A stretch of 64,000 nt of DNA. It comes from DAHUXN01 sp963811805 (lineage in GTDB: Bacteria; Acidobacteriota; Terriglobia; Acidiferrales; UBA7541). This document shows, piece by piece, positions 38,088 through 46,354 of this stretch. The DNA lies in contig CAWESU010000001.1 in NCBI GenBank assembly GCA_963811805.1, positions 2,666,001 to 2,730,000 on the forward strand. Direction: 5' to 3'. The notes beneath the pieces are model-generated. The model was not told the DNA's origin, searched no databases, and saw nothing but the letters and a program-made list of their open reading frames with translations. The translations under genes and the position numbers were made by a program. Every line of letters starts with the position of its first letter. Positions within the stretch are counted from its first letter, which is position 1.

Positions 38088-40179
38088 CTTCATTCCGAAT
38101 CGCCCGGGCCATAGGTCCAATTCCTATCGTCCACACGCTCGATCGATTCGCGGTGTGGTGACCGCAAGCGCACTCGCATTTCTAATCCTACTTGGGGGAG
38201 CCGCTCAACTGTCTTGGGGACAAGATGCACAGAGCGATCAAAACACCTCTGTTAACTTGAAGCAATTGAGCCTGGAACAGCTCGGAAACGTCGAGGTCAC
38301 CACCGTTTCCAAGGCCCCCCAGGAGGTTTTCCAGACGGCCGTGGCAGTCTTTGTGATCACGCAGGAAGACATACGGCGATCCGGAGCCACGAGCATCCCG
38401 GAGGCGCTGCGCCTGGCACCGGGTGTAGAGGTAGCGCGCATTGACGGAAATCATTGGTCGGTCGCGATTCGCGGGCTTTCCGGGCAATTCTCAAAGGACC
38501 TGCTGGTCTTGATTGATGGCCGGAGTGTCTACACACCGCTGTTCGCCGGGGTCTACTGGGACGTGCAGAACGTGATGCTCGAGGACGTGGACCGCATCGA
38601 GGTGATCCGCGGGCCGGGTGGCACGATCTGGGGTGCGAACGCGGTCAACGGCGTAATCAACATCATCACGAAGAGTGCGGAGAAAACCCACGGCGCCTTG
38701 GTCTCAATGGGGGGCGGAAATGTGGATCAGGGGACAGGAAGGATCCGTTATGGCGGCACGGTGGGAAAGGACTTCAACTATCGAGTCTATGGCATGGGTT
38801 CTGTTCGGGGGCCAGAATTTCACTCTGACGGCGACGGATTCGACCGCTGGCGGATGGGACAGGTTGGCTTCCGCACGGACTGGAAGAGCGGCGAGAACGA
38901 CAGCTTTACTGTGCAGGGCGACATTTACAGTGTGGAGAGCGGAGAGAGCAGCTATCTCCCGACGTTTTCTCCTGCTGCCGAGATTGTGGAGAACGCCATG
39001 GCGCCGGCTACCGGAGGTGATCTGCTGGCACGCTGGCAGCGAACCACGGGGGAAGGTTCCGGTATACAAATTCAAACGTACTTCGACCGGACCAATCGGT
39101 GGGACCTCGAAGGTGGTGAGACACGCGATACGTTTGATGTCGACTACGTTCAGCATGCGCGCATCTACGGTGATCAGAATCTGACCTGGGGCCTGGGAGC
39201 AAGGGTGAGCCCGAGCAACTTCCAACAAACAACGCCGGGCATAAATTTTCTGCCGAGCCAGCAAACCGACAGTATCTACAGCGGCTTCCTACAATACGAA
39301 CTGCCGCTCGTGCCCAACGAGGTCACGGTGACGGTGGGAACCAAACTGGAACATAACAACTTTAGCGGCTTTGAAGCCGAGCCGAGCGTACGGCTGCTAT
39401 GGACGCCCACTAATCACCAGTCCTTCTGGGCGGCGGTGACGAGGGCAGTGCGTACACCGTCGCGTCAGGACCAGGATGTTACGTTTGACATCCTGGCGGC
39501 CGCAGAACCCACTCCACCAAGCGTCTATTTCGAGATCCTGGGGAATCCCAACGCAAAGGCGGATCAATTGATCGGTTACGAGGCAGGATACCGCACCCAG
39601 GTCAAAAGCAATGTGTACGTCGATTTCGCCACATTTTACAACGATTACTCCGGCCTCGAGGGCTATGGCGCACCGGGAGTCGCCGAATCATCTGATCCGC
39701 CCCCTGTGCACCTTTTCTTCACCCTGCCCTACGCCAACATCATCGAAGGCAACACTACCGGAGGGGAAATCGCTCCCGATTGGAACGTTACCCATTGGTG
39801 GCAGGTGCGTGGGTCCTATTCGTATCTGAATATGGCGTTAAAGGACAAGCCGGGGTTCACAGATGTGGGGAACGTGCTCAGTTCCTATGAAGGCTCGAGC
39901 CCCCGCCACGTCGTGAGCTTCCAATCTCTCCTCAACTTGCCAAAACACATCGAGCTCGACGAGACGTACAGATACACGAGTAAGCTCCCTGAATACAGCG
40001 TGAACGCTTATAACACCGCTGATGTCCGGCTCGGATGGCATCCTATAGAAGTTCTCGAATTTTCAGTCGCCGGGCAAAACCTCCTGCAGCCGTTTCACGA
40101 CGAATTTGGAGGGGATCCCGGCCCGCTGGTAGGAATCAAGAGAAGCATCTATGGAAACATCACGTGGAGAAGGCAATAG
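38077..40179 (+). CDS. TonB-dependent outer-membrane receptor of the YfiR-kinase cassette
   Basis: 700 residues. Long basic leader then signal helix (ASALAFLILLGGAAQLSW), an N-terminal LKQLSLEQLGNVEVTTVSKA segment as in many 'TonB receptor plug' proteins, plug domain (VFVITQEDIRRSGATSIPEA, then IEVIRGPGGTIWGANAVNGV) and a 22-strand-type barrel ending in Ile-Thr-Trp-Arg-Arg-Gln. It is the complete counterpart of the truncated receptor at 6228. The start overlaps the HD-GYP gene, and the YfiR-like gene follows after 10 nt. Placement suggests it feeds an outer-membrane signal or ligand to the periplasmic YfiR-like protein, rather than serving only in uptake. Confidence 0.92.
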   Translation: MNGSFIPNRPGHRSNSYRPHARSIRGVVTASALAFLILLGGAAQLSWGQDAQSDQNTSVNLKQLSLEQLGNVEVTTVSKAPQEVFQTAVAVFVITQEDIRRSGATSIPEALRLAPGVEVARIDGNHWSVAIRGLSGQFSKDLLVLIDGRSVYTPLFAGVYWDVQNVMLEDVDRIEVIRGPGGTIWGANAVNGVINIITKSAEKTHGALVSMGGGNVDQGTGRIRYGGTVGKDFNYRVYGMGSVRGPEFHSDGDGFDRWRMGQVGFRTDWKSGENDSFTVQGDIYSVESGESSYLPTFSPAAEIVENAMAPATGGDLLARWQRTTGEGSGIQIQTYFDRTNRWDLEGGETRDTFDVDYVQHARIYGDQNLTWGLGARVSPSNFQQTTPGINFLPSQQTDSIYSGFLQYELPLVPNEVTVTVGTKLEHNNFSGFEAEPSVRLLWTPTNHQSFWAAVTRAVRTPSRQDQDVTFDILAAAEPTPPSVYFEILGNPNAKADQLIGYEAGYRTQVKSNVYVDFATFYNDYSGLEGYGAPGVAESSDPPPVHLFFTLPYANIIEGNTTGGEIAPDWNVTHWWQVRGSYSYLNMALKDKPGFTDVGNVLSSYEGSSPRHVVSFQSLLNLPKHIELDETYRYTSKLPEYSVNAYNTADVRLGWHPIEVLEFSVAGQNLLQPFHDEFGGDPGPLVGIKRSIYGNITWRRQ

Positions 40180-40189
40180 ACCGGCATCC

Positions 40190-40807
40190 ATGACCCGCTT
40201 CAATACCTCCGCATCGGACCAGTCTGCTTTGCACAATCGTTGCCCACGAGTGTGGCCATGCCCGACCGCGGTCATCGTGATGTTAGCTTTTCTATGCGTT
40301 CCCGTATTGCGCGCGCAGGAGCCGAGGCCTAACGAGTATCAGGTCAAGGCCGCCTACCTGTTCAATTTCGGGAGATTCGTCAAATGGCCGGCTACGCCCA
40401 CAGCAGGCAAAGATGATTCCTTCACAGTTTGTGTCCTCGGTCAGGATCCATTCGGCCCGGTCCTCGACTCGACTCTCGCGGGTGAGGACTTGGATGGCAA
40501 GCGCGTGGCGACTCGGCGGATCTCGAAGCCGCAAGACGCAGGGACCTGCCGGATCCTGTTCATCAGCTCTGAGGAAGCAAATCATCTGAAAGAAATTCTA
40601 TCTTCGCTCGACGAAGAGGGAGTCCTGACCGTAAGCGACATGCCCGACTTCTCGCGGCGCGGCGGCATGATTCAGTTCGTTATGGACGGCAACAGAGTTC
40701 GCTTCGAGATCAACCTAGCGAGCGCGCAAAATGCTCGGCTGACGCTCAGTTCCGAATTGCTCAAGGTTGCGGCCGCCGTGAGAAAAAGCACCGGGCCTGG
40801 AGACTGA
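40190..40807 (+). CDS. YfiR-like periplasmic protein (DUF4154)
   Basis: 205 residues from the ATG at 40190 (an ATG at 40151 inside the receptor gene is the alternative). Signal segment PTAVIVMLAFLCVPVLRAQ, then the family pattern NEYQVKAAYLFNFGRFVKWP, FTVCVLGQDPFGPVLD, CRILFISSEEANHL, VLTVSDMPDFSRRGGMIQFV, RVRFEINLASAQNARLTLSS. It has a single Cys pair fewer than Pseudomonas YfiR might need for its disulphides. It is followed 5 nt later by the CHASE8 kinase. By analogy with YfiR-YfiN it should bind and restrain the kinase periplasmic domain. Confidence 0.87.
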   Translation: MTRFNTSASDQSALHNRCPRVWPCPTAVIVMLAFLCVPVLRAQEPRPNEYQVKAAYLFNFGRFVKWPATPTAGKDDSFTVCVLGQDPFGPVLDSTLAGEDLDGKRVATRRISKPQDAGTCRILFISSEEANHLKEILSSLDEEGVLTVSDMPDFSRRGGMIQFVMDGNRVRFEINLASAQNARLTLSSELLKVAAAVRKSTGPGD

Positions 40808-40812
40808 TAGCG

Positions 40813-43152
40813 ATGTTGAAAGCCAAAACCCATTCTATCGCGCAGAAACTGACGTGGATGAACATGTTGGTCAGCGGTGCGGCCCTTTTGTTGGCGTGCG
40901 CAGCATTCATTGGATACGACACGGTCACTTTCCGCCAGGCGCTGGTGCGAAATCTTTCCACGCAGTCTCAAATCATTGGCTCCAATACGGCCTCGGCATT
41001 GCTATTCAACGATCCACAGTCCGCGGCGAACACTCTTTCGGCGTTGAAAGCCGCCCACAACATCTTGTCCGCAGCGATTTACGGGCCCGATGGCCGGCTT
41101 TTCGCGTCATACTCGCGCGACCCCGGTCGAGATTCGCCGCCCTCTACAATCCCCGCAGGCCAGGTAGAAACTCATTCGTTTAAGAACAGGGAGATCGTAC
41201 TTGTCCGGCCCATAGTGTTCCAAGGCAAGCCCACCGGCATCATCTACATCCGATCCGATTTGGAGGAATTGGATCAGCGCCTGGAGCAATACGCGAGGAT
41301 TGCCGGGGTTGTGTTGTTGGTGTGTCTCATGGCTGCCCTGCTGGTCTCGTCCATTTTCCGAAAAGCGGTTGCGGAGCCTATTGTGAACTTGGCAGAAGTG
41401 GCAAAGGTTGTTTCTCACGATAAAAACTTTTCCATCCGCGCGACCCCGGCCCGTCGGCAGGACGAATTGGCCATCTTGATAGATGCTTTCAATGAGATGT
41501 TGGCGCAGATCCAAGAGAATGAGGCAGCTTTGCGAAAGGCTCACGACGAGCTCGAGCTGCGCGTTCAGGAGCGCACGGCAGAACTGGAATCTGCCAAGAA
41601 AGAGCTCGAAGCCTTCTCGGCCTCAATCCTCCAGGCGAAGGAAGAACTCGAGCGCGCGAGCAAGTTCAAGGATCAATTCCTCTCGACGATGAGCCATGAG
41701 CTGCGAACACCTCTCAATGCAGTCTTGGGCTTTTCGGATCTGCTCACTGAGGAACGCTACGGCCCGCTGAACGATCGTCAGCGACGCTACATTAGCCACA
41801 TTCACACCGGAGGAAAACACCTCCTGCGCTTGATCAACGACATTCTAGACCTCTCCAAGATTGAGGCGGGACGCCTTCAGTTGGCGATTGAAAGTGTGCC
41901 GGTCAGGACGTCATTTGCGGAAGTTGCTGATGTCATGCGCCCACTCGCTGAAAAGAAGTCACATTCCCTGGTGGTGAACACGCCGAAGGAACTCAGCGTC
42001 CGAGCCGACGCCGTCCGGTTCAGGCAAGTGTTGATGAACCTGATCGGGAATGCCATCAAGTTCACTCCCGAAGGAGGAAAGATCGAACTCGCGGCCCGGC
42101 AACTCGGCGAAGTCGTCCGAGTCGAAGTTCGCGACTCGGGACCGGGCATTCCTCCCGATGAGCAACAACGCATCTTCGAGGCATTTTACCGGTCGAATCA
42201 AACCGAAAAGACCATAGAAGGCACAGGCCTCGGCCTGGCCATCACAAAGCGTTTAGTCGAATTGCACGGCGGTCGCCTAGGTCTTGAGAGCCAACAAGGT
42301 TTGGGGAGTTGCTTCTACTTTACTCTCCCATGTGTTCCGGGCTTCGAAGCCGAAACGGTCCGCGCGACCGGCTCGGTTCTCAAGGCTGGCGAAACCGCCC
42401 AAATCCTAGTGGTTGAGGACGATCTCACGGCAGCTCACCTGCTTCAATCGCATCTCGTCGCGGCGGGCTACAGCGTGGTGTTGTGTGGACAACCGGAGCG
42501 TGCTCTAGAGATGGCCGTCGACCTGCAGCCCAGCGCCGTGACCATGGACATTATGATGAAACCCGTCAACGGCTGGGAACTCTTGTCGAATTTGAAAGGT
42601 GATCCGCGCACGGCCCGAATTCCAGTAATAATGGTGACCGTTGTCGATCAACCAGCCACCGGATCGCTGCTCGGCGCTGATGAGTACATTGTCAAGCCTG
42701 TCGAAAAAGCGACTCTGCTGGGCGCGGTGGAGCGCTGCCTAAATCTTCGCGGACGGATCGCGCCAGCGCGCCCCATCTTGGTGGTCGAAGATGACGCTTC
42801 GACGCGCGAGTTTATTGCCGAGTTGCTCTCCAAGCACGGGTATGTTGTGAGTGTCGCGCCTGATGGCGAAGAGGCCCGGGCCCAAGTGGCAACGTCCTTG
42901 CCCGAGCTCGTGATCCTGGACCTGATTCTGCCGGAGGTGAGTGGATTCCAGTTGCTGTCGGAATGGCGGGTCGATCCTCGGACAGCGGATCTCCCCGTGT
43001 TTGTGCTGACCAGCAAAGACCTGACCACACAGGAAAAGGACTACATTCGCGCGAATACCGGGGCGCTTTTTCAGAAGCAGGAGCAGTGGCAGGAGGCGCT
43101 GATCAGGCAGTTGCAGCGAGCAGTGCCTCCGGTGCTCACGGAGAGGTCATGA
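40813..43152 (+). CDS. CHASE8-HAMP hybrid histidine kinase with two receiver domains
   Basis: 779 residues. TM1 about 15-37; periplasmic CHASE8-like domain (QIIGSNTASALLFNDPQSAA, ALKAAHNILSAAIYGPDGRL); TM2 about 158-180; HAMP; coiled coil; HisKA with STMSHELRTPLNAVLGFSDL (His about 297); HATPase_c with LMNLIGNAIKF, DSGPGIP and GTGLGLAI. REC1 has ILVVEDDLTAAHLL and the Asp in VTMDIMMKPVNG; REC2 has ILVVEDDASTREFI and the Asp in VILDLILPEVSG. The stop overlaps the start of the single-REC gene (ATGA). It probably phosphorylates that REC and the flanking REC-HD-GYP and REC-GGDEF proteins, which would tie the envelope signal to c-di-GMP level. Confidence 0.93.
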   Translation: MLKAKTHSIAQKLTWMNMLVSGAALLLACAAFIGYDTVTFRQALVRNLSTQSQIIGSNTASALLFNDPQSAANTLSALKAAHNILSAAIYGPDGRLFASYSRDPGRDSPPSTIPAGQVETHSFKNREIVLVRPIVFQGKPTGIIYIRSDLEELDQRLEQYARIAGVVLLVCLMAALLVSSIFRKAVAEPIVNLAEVAKVVSHDKNFSIRATPARRQDELAILIDAFNEMLAQIQENEAALRKAHDELELRVQERTAELESAKKELEAFSASILQAKEELERASKFKDQFLSTMSHELRTPLNAVLGFSDLLTEERYGPLNDRQRRYISHIHTGGKHLLRLINDILDLSKIEAGRLQLAIESVPVRTSFAEVADVMRPLAEKKSHSLVVNTPKELSVRADAVRFRQVLMNLIGNAIKFTPEGGKIELAARQLGEVVRVEVRDSGPGIPPDEQQRIFEAFYRSNQTEKTIEGTGLGLAITKRLVELHGGRLGLESQQGLGSCFYFTLPCVPGFEAETVRATGSVLKAGETAQILVVEDDLTAAHLLQSHLVAAGYSVVLCGQPERALEMAVDLQPSAVTMDIMMKPVNGWELLSNLKGDPRTARIPVIMVTVVDQPATGSLLGADEYIVKPVEKATLLGAVERCLNLRGRIAPARPILVVEDDASTREFIAELLSKHGYVVSVAPDGEEARAQVATSLPELVILDLILPEVSGFQLLSEWRVDPRTADLPVFVLTSKDLTTQEKDYIRANTGALFQKQEQWQEALIRQLQRAVPPVLTERS

Positions 43153-43541
43153 GACACCGCATCCTCGTGGTCGAGGATAATCTTCCGAATCGCGAACTGC
43201 TTTGCGATTGGTTGGAAGCGGAAGGCTTCGAGGTGCTGTCCGCTGAAAATTTGGAACAGAGCTTCGCCGCGTTCAAGATTCAGCGACCTCATGCGGTTTT
43301 ACTGGACGTTCAGCTTGGCCGGGAAGACGGCCTGTCCTTGGCCAAGTGGATCCGGCAGGATCCGAAACTGCACGATCTGGTGATCATTGCGGTGACAGCG
43401 CACGCGATGGTTACGGACCACGAACGGGTCATACAGGCTGGCTGCGATGCTTGTGTCTCCAAACCCATCGATTTCAAGTTACTTGCTACACAGCTCCAAC
43501 AGCAGCTGGGCCGCGCCGCACACTTGCAGTCCAAACTTTGA
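43149..43541 (+). CDS. Single-domain response regulator
   Basis: 130 residues, one REC domain: RILVVEDNLPNRELLCDWLE, phosphoacceptor Asp in AVLLDVQLGREDG, Thr in IIAVTAHAMV and Lys in CVSKPIDFKLL. No output domain, so it acts by protein contact or as a phosphate relay (DivK/CheY type). It overlaps the kinase stop by 4 nt. A diverged inverted copy of this exact boundary is at 46200-46306. Confidence 0.93.
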   Translation: MRHRILVVEDNLPNRELLCDWLEAEGFEVLSAENLEQSFAAFKIQRPHAVLLDVQLGREDGLSLAKWIRQDPKLHDLVIIAVTAHAMVTDHERVIQAGCDACVSKPIDFKLLATQLQQQLGRAAHLQSKL

Positions 43542-43614
43542 AGGAGGGGCAAAAACCCGAGGAGAGTCACTGTCAGTCTCCCGGGGAGGCATTTCTGCTG
43601 AACCCCTTCGAATC

Positions 43615-43630
43615 GACGCGGGCCATGAGC
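43615..43630. repeat. 16-bp target-site duplication, left copy
   Basis: gacgcgggccatgagc is found here and at 45044-45059, immediately outside the two ends of the 1413-bp IS. Exact match over 16 bp. Confidence 0.93.
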
Positions 43631-45043
43631 TGTCAACGCAAAGTAGAAATGTCCGCTTTTCCGCCAAGTAGAAATGTCCGCTTCCATGGTCTCCTCCAAG
43701 GATGTTCTGCAGGCACATGGTATTTGTGTTTGATTTTGTTTTCGGGTTTGGGGATTTGTTCCGCAAGTCCTTGCGGCCTACGCCCTCCAGGACTTGCGGA
43801 CGGCCGCACCGGTTCGGGGCAGGAACGCAGGCGTAGATAGCGGCCCCGGTAGCGCAGCCAGTGGCTTCCGTCTAAGCGCCGTTCGATCTCTACCGCCGCT
43901 CCCCGCAGCCCGGCACAAACTTCTTCCCGCACTACTCCCCAGCGATTTCCCTCCCAGCTTACGGTGTGGTCCTGAGCTACTTTGCGGGCCACGCGCACAC
44001 TCAAAATTTCCTCCAGGTGCTGTTCGCGCCCCAGTTGCCGATGCACATTCCGTGGATTTCGTGCGGCCACCGTAAAACGCTGCTCCCACTCGGGAACAAA
44101 ACGCGTCTCCAGAAAGTGATTGGCTGCCGCGATGCTGTCGATTCCCGCCAAGCGCATCTCCTTCACCAGGCGATCCTGAAGAGTTTCGAACAGTCTCTCG
44201 ATCCGCCCTTTGGCTTGCGGACTGTGGGCCGCGATCCATTCGATCCCCAGTTCGTGCAACGCTCGCCCGAACTGCGTGCGCAGCGGATCTCCCCGCAGTT
44301 GTTCGGGAAGCGGCGGCGGCCCGGCCGTTCGAAAAATGCTGGCTTTATCGGTGTACTGGGCCAAAGGACGTCCGTAGCGCCGCAACCATCCCTCCAGGGT
44401 TCGCAGGTTCTCTTCCGTGGTGCCGTGCTCGGTGAACCTTCCCCACATGCGACTGGTGGCACCATCGATCAGCGCGATGAGCTGGCAGGCCGGACCGCGA
44501 TCCTCCAACCACCGGAAGGGTGAGCTGTCCTGCATCACCAACTCCCCAAAACTGGCGCGGCGCTCTCGCCACACATGTACGGCCTTCACGCGCTGGGAGC
44601 GCGGACGCCACAAGGCCGCCTGGGTCATCCACTTCCGTAGCGTCTCCCGGCTCACCGCGAAACCTTCCTGAGCCAGGTGTTCGGCGGCCAGCGTGGGGCC
44701 GAAATCGGCATAACGCTGCCGCAGTCGCGCCAAAATCTTCTGCTCGAACCTCGCCGCCAGCCGGCGGTTCGAGGGTCGGCCGCGCAGTCCATGAATCAGC
44801 GCACCATCCCCACGATCGCGAAGGCGTAACAGCATTCGCCGCACGTGGCGGTCGGTTACTTTCAACCGCTGGGCGGCAGCGACCTGCGTCAGATGCTTCT
44901 GATTTACTTCGTACAGCACTTTCAAGCGGTCCCGTTCCCGTTGACTCAACGTGATTCGCTCCGTTTCCATGGGCCCCTCGGCCACCCATGGAACCGGACA
45001 TTTCTACTTTGCACAAACCGGACATTCTCATTTTGCGGCGACA
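43631..45043 (-). mobile_element. ISNCY/IS1202-like insertion sequence, complete
   Basis: 1413 bp, beginning tgtc and ending gaca. The terminal inverted repeats are about 58 bp with several mismatches, and each contains two copies of a short motif (agtagaaatgtccg-like), a common layout for transposase binding. An exact 16-bp direct repeat flanks the element. Duplications of about 15-18 bp are unusual among IS families but known in the IS1202-related groups of the former ISNCY set (from memory). The IS sits between the single-REC gene and the GGDEF gene and so separates the diguanylate cyclase from the rest of the cluster by 1.6 kb. Confidence 0.9.
43633..44985 (-). CDS. ISNCY-type DDE transposase
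   Basis: 450 residues (a Met at residue 6, position 44970, is an alternative start). N-terminal helix-turn-helix pair (LTQVAAAQRLKVTDRHVRRM, 'GRPSNRRLAARFEQKIL', TLAAEHLAQEGFAVSRETLR), then an rve-type core with candidate catalytic residues Asp in LVMQDSSPFRW, Asp in AQYTDKASIF and Glu in KGRIERLFETLQDRL. The C-terminal ~120 residues form the usual beta tail, and the stop lies inside the left inverted repeat. The frame is intact. Confidence 0.9.
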   Translation of the reverse strand: MAEGPMETERITLSQRERDRLKVLYEVNQKHLTQVAAAQRLKVTDRHVRRMLLRLRDRGDGALIHGLRGRPSNRRLAARFEQKILARLRQRYADFGPTLAAEHLAQEGFAVSRETLRKWMTQAALWRPRSQRVKAVHVWRERRASFGELVMQDSSPFRWLEDRGPACQLIALIDGATSRMWGRFTEHGTTEENLRTLEGWLRRYGRPLAQYTDKASIFRTAGPPPLPEQLRGDPLRTQFGRALHELGIEWIAAHSPQAKGRIERLFETLQDRLVKEMRLAGIDSIAAANHFLETRFVPEWEQRFTVAARNPRNVHRQLGREQHLEEILSVRVARKVAQDHTVSWEGNRWGVVREEVCAGLRGAAVEIERRLDGSHWLRYRGRYLRLRSCPEPVRPSASPGGRRPQGLAEQIPKPENKIKHKYHVPAEHPWRRPWKRTFLLGGKADISTLR

Positions 45044-45059
45044 GACGCGGGCCATGAGC
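45044..45059. repeat. 16-bp target-site duplication, right copy
   Basis: Second exact copy of gacgcgggccatgagc, directly after the terminal gaca of the IS. Confidence 0.93.
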
Positions 45060-45154
45060 AGCGGGAATTGTTTATCTTGTGTTAAGATTTGCCGATTTTC
45101 TTCCCTAGATTTTATGAAATGTCGAAAATGATGGAGTCTTGATCAAGAGAATGC

Positions 45155-46093
45155 ATGGGCTCTTCTGAGGAAAATTTCAAGGTCCTGGTCGCCGATGATT
45201 CGGCCGTCTACCGGAAACTTGTGGAGCAGACGCTCGGCCAGGATCAGTATTCGATCCTGTTCGCGAAAACGGGCCAGAGCGCCATCAAGCTTTTCGAAGA
45301 ACATCATCCGGCGCTGGTGATTACCGACTGGGTGATGCCCGATCTCACGGGAATCGAACTCTGTCAGCGAATCCGCTCAAGCCCGAAAGACGTCTACGCG
45401 TACGTCATCATCCTCACGAGCATATCGGAAAAAGAGAATGTAGTGAAAGGGCTCGCGGCCGGCGCCGATGACTACCTCACTAAACCGTTTCATCCCGGAG
45501 AGTTGTCGGCGCGGGTGGCGGTTGGCCGGAGAATGGTGGATCTGCATCGGCAAATAGAGGCAAAGAACCGACTCTTACGAGAACTCGCCCTCACTGATGC
45601 GCTGACATCCCTGCCCAATCGCCGCGCCATAGAAGAATGGTCAAGCCGCCAATTGAGCGGGGCCGCACGGCATGGTTTTTCATTCTGGGTGGCTATCGCA
45701 GACTTGGACAACTTCAAGCGTGTAAATGACACCTATGGGCACGACGCGGGTGACGCTGTTCTCAAGGGATTTGCGGAAATTCTCAAGACCAATACGAGGA
45801 GTTCGGACATTTGCGGCCGCATCGGTGGCGAGGAGTTCCTGATAGTCCTCACTCATACGAAACAGGAGGATGCTCGAGTTGTCGTCGAGCGCATCCTACA
45901 GCGGCTTCGAGACCGCGAGTTCTCGTTTGGGGAGCAGACGATTCGTGTGACCGCCAGTTTCGGCATTGCTGGTTTTCAAGGTAGAGTTGCGCCGGAGTTC
46001 GGGAAACTGGTGAACCAAGCCGACGAGGCGCTCTACACGGCAAAACGAACAGGACGCAACCGAATAGAAGTTTGTGCGCTGATTCCATCCTGA
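45155..46093 (+). CDS. REC-GGDEF response regulator (diguanylate cyclase, PleD/WspR-like)
   Basis: 312 residues. REC domain about 5-125 (VLVADDSAVYRKLVEQTL; Asp in LVITDWVMPDLTG; Lys in YLTKPFHPGEL). GGDEF domain about 145-310: 'DALTSLPNRRAIEEW', WVAIADLDNFKRVNDTYGHD, and the active site CGRIGGEEFLIVL (GGEEF). An inhibitory I-site RxxD is present as RSSD exactly five residues before the GGEEF. It should therefore make c-di-GMP with product inhibition. It faces the same way as the TonB-YfiR-kinase-REC cluster but is now cut off from it by the IS. Confidence 0.95.
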   Translation: MGSSEENFKVLVADDSAVYRKLVEQTLGQDQYSILFAKTGQSAIKLFEEHHPALVITDWVMPDLTGIELCQRIRSSPKDVYAYVIILTSISEKENVVKGLAAGADDYLTKPFHPGELSARVAVGRRMVDLHRQIEAKNRLLRELALTDALTSLPNRRAIEEWSSRQLSGAARHGFSFWVAIADLDNFKRVNDTYGHDAGDAVLKGFAEILKTNTRSSDICGRIGGEEFLIVLTHTKQEDARVVVERILQRLRDREFSFGEQTIRVTASFGIAGFQGRVAPEFGKLVNQADEALYTAKRTGRNRIEVCALIPS

Positions 46094-46199
46094 AGAGCCT
46101 TCCAACGACAAAACGGCGTTTTTCGTTTCGAGCCTTCCGACTTGATGTGTTCTCACCCTGCAGACCTACTATTTTCAACGTCACGGGCACCAACTATGG

Positions 46200-46306
46200 C
46201 TGTTCGCGATTCGGAAGATTACCCTCGACCACGGGGATGCGATGCCTCATGACTTCTCCGTGAGTGGCGGAGGCAATGCTCGCTGCAACTGATTGATCGC
46301 CTCCTG
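46200..46306 (-). pseudogene. Diverged inverted remnant of the hybrid-kinase/REC boundary
   Basis: The minus strand reads QEAINQLQRALPPPLTEKS-stop, overlapping MRHRIPVVEGNLPNREQP. This corresponds to the C-terminus of the kinase at 43152 (QEALIRQLQRAVPPVLTERS) and the N-terminus of the REC at 43149 (MRHRILVVEDNLPNREL), with roughly 85% nucleotide identity over ~105 bp and the same ATGA overlap. An acidic-pocket Asp is lost (VVEGN). It lies in the opposite orientation to the intact genes and is not functional. Confidence 0.85.
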
Positions 46307-46354
46307 GCCGATACGGCCAGCTAGACGAACCTGCATGGTGGGATCCTGGGCAGA

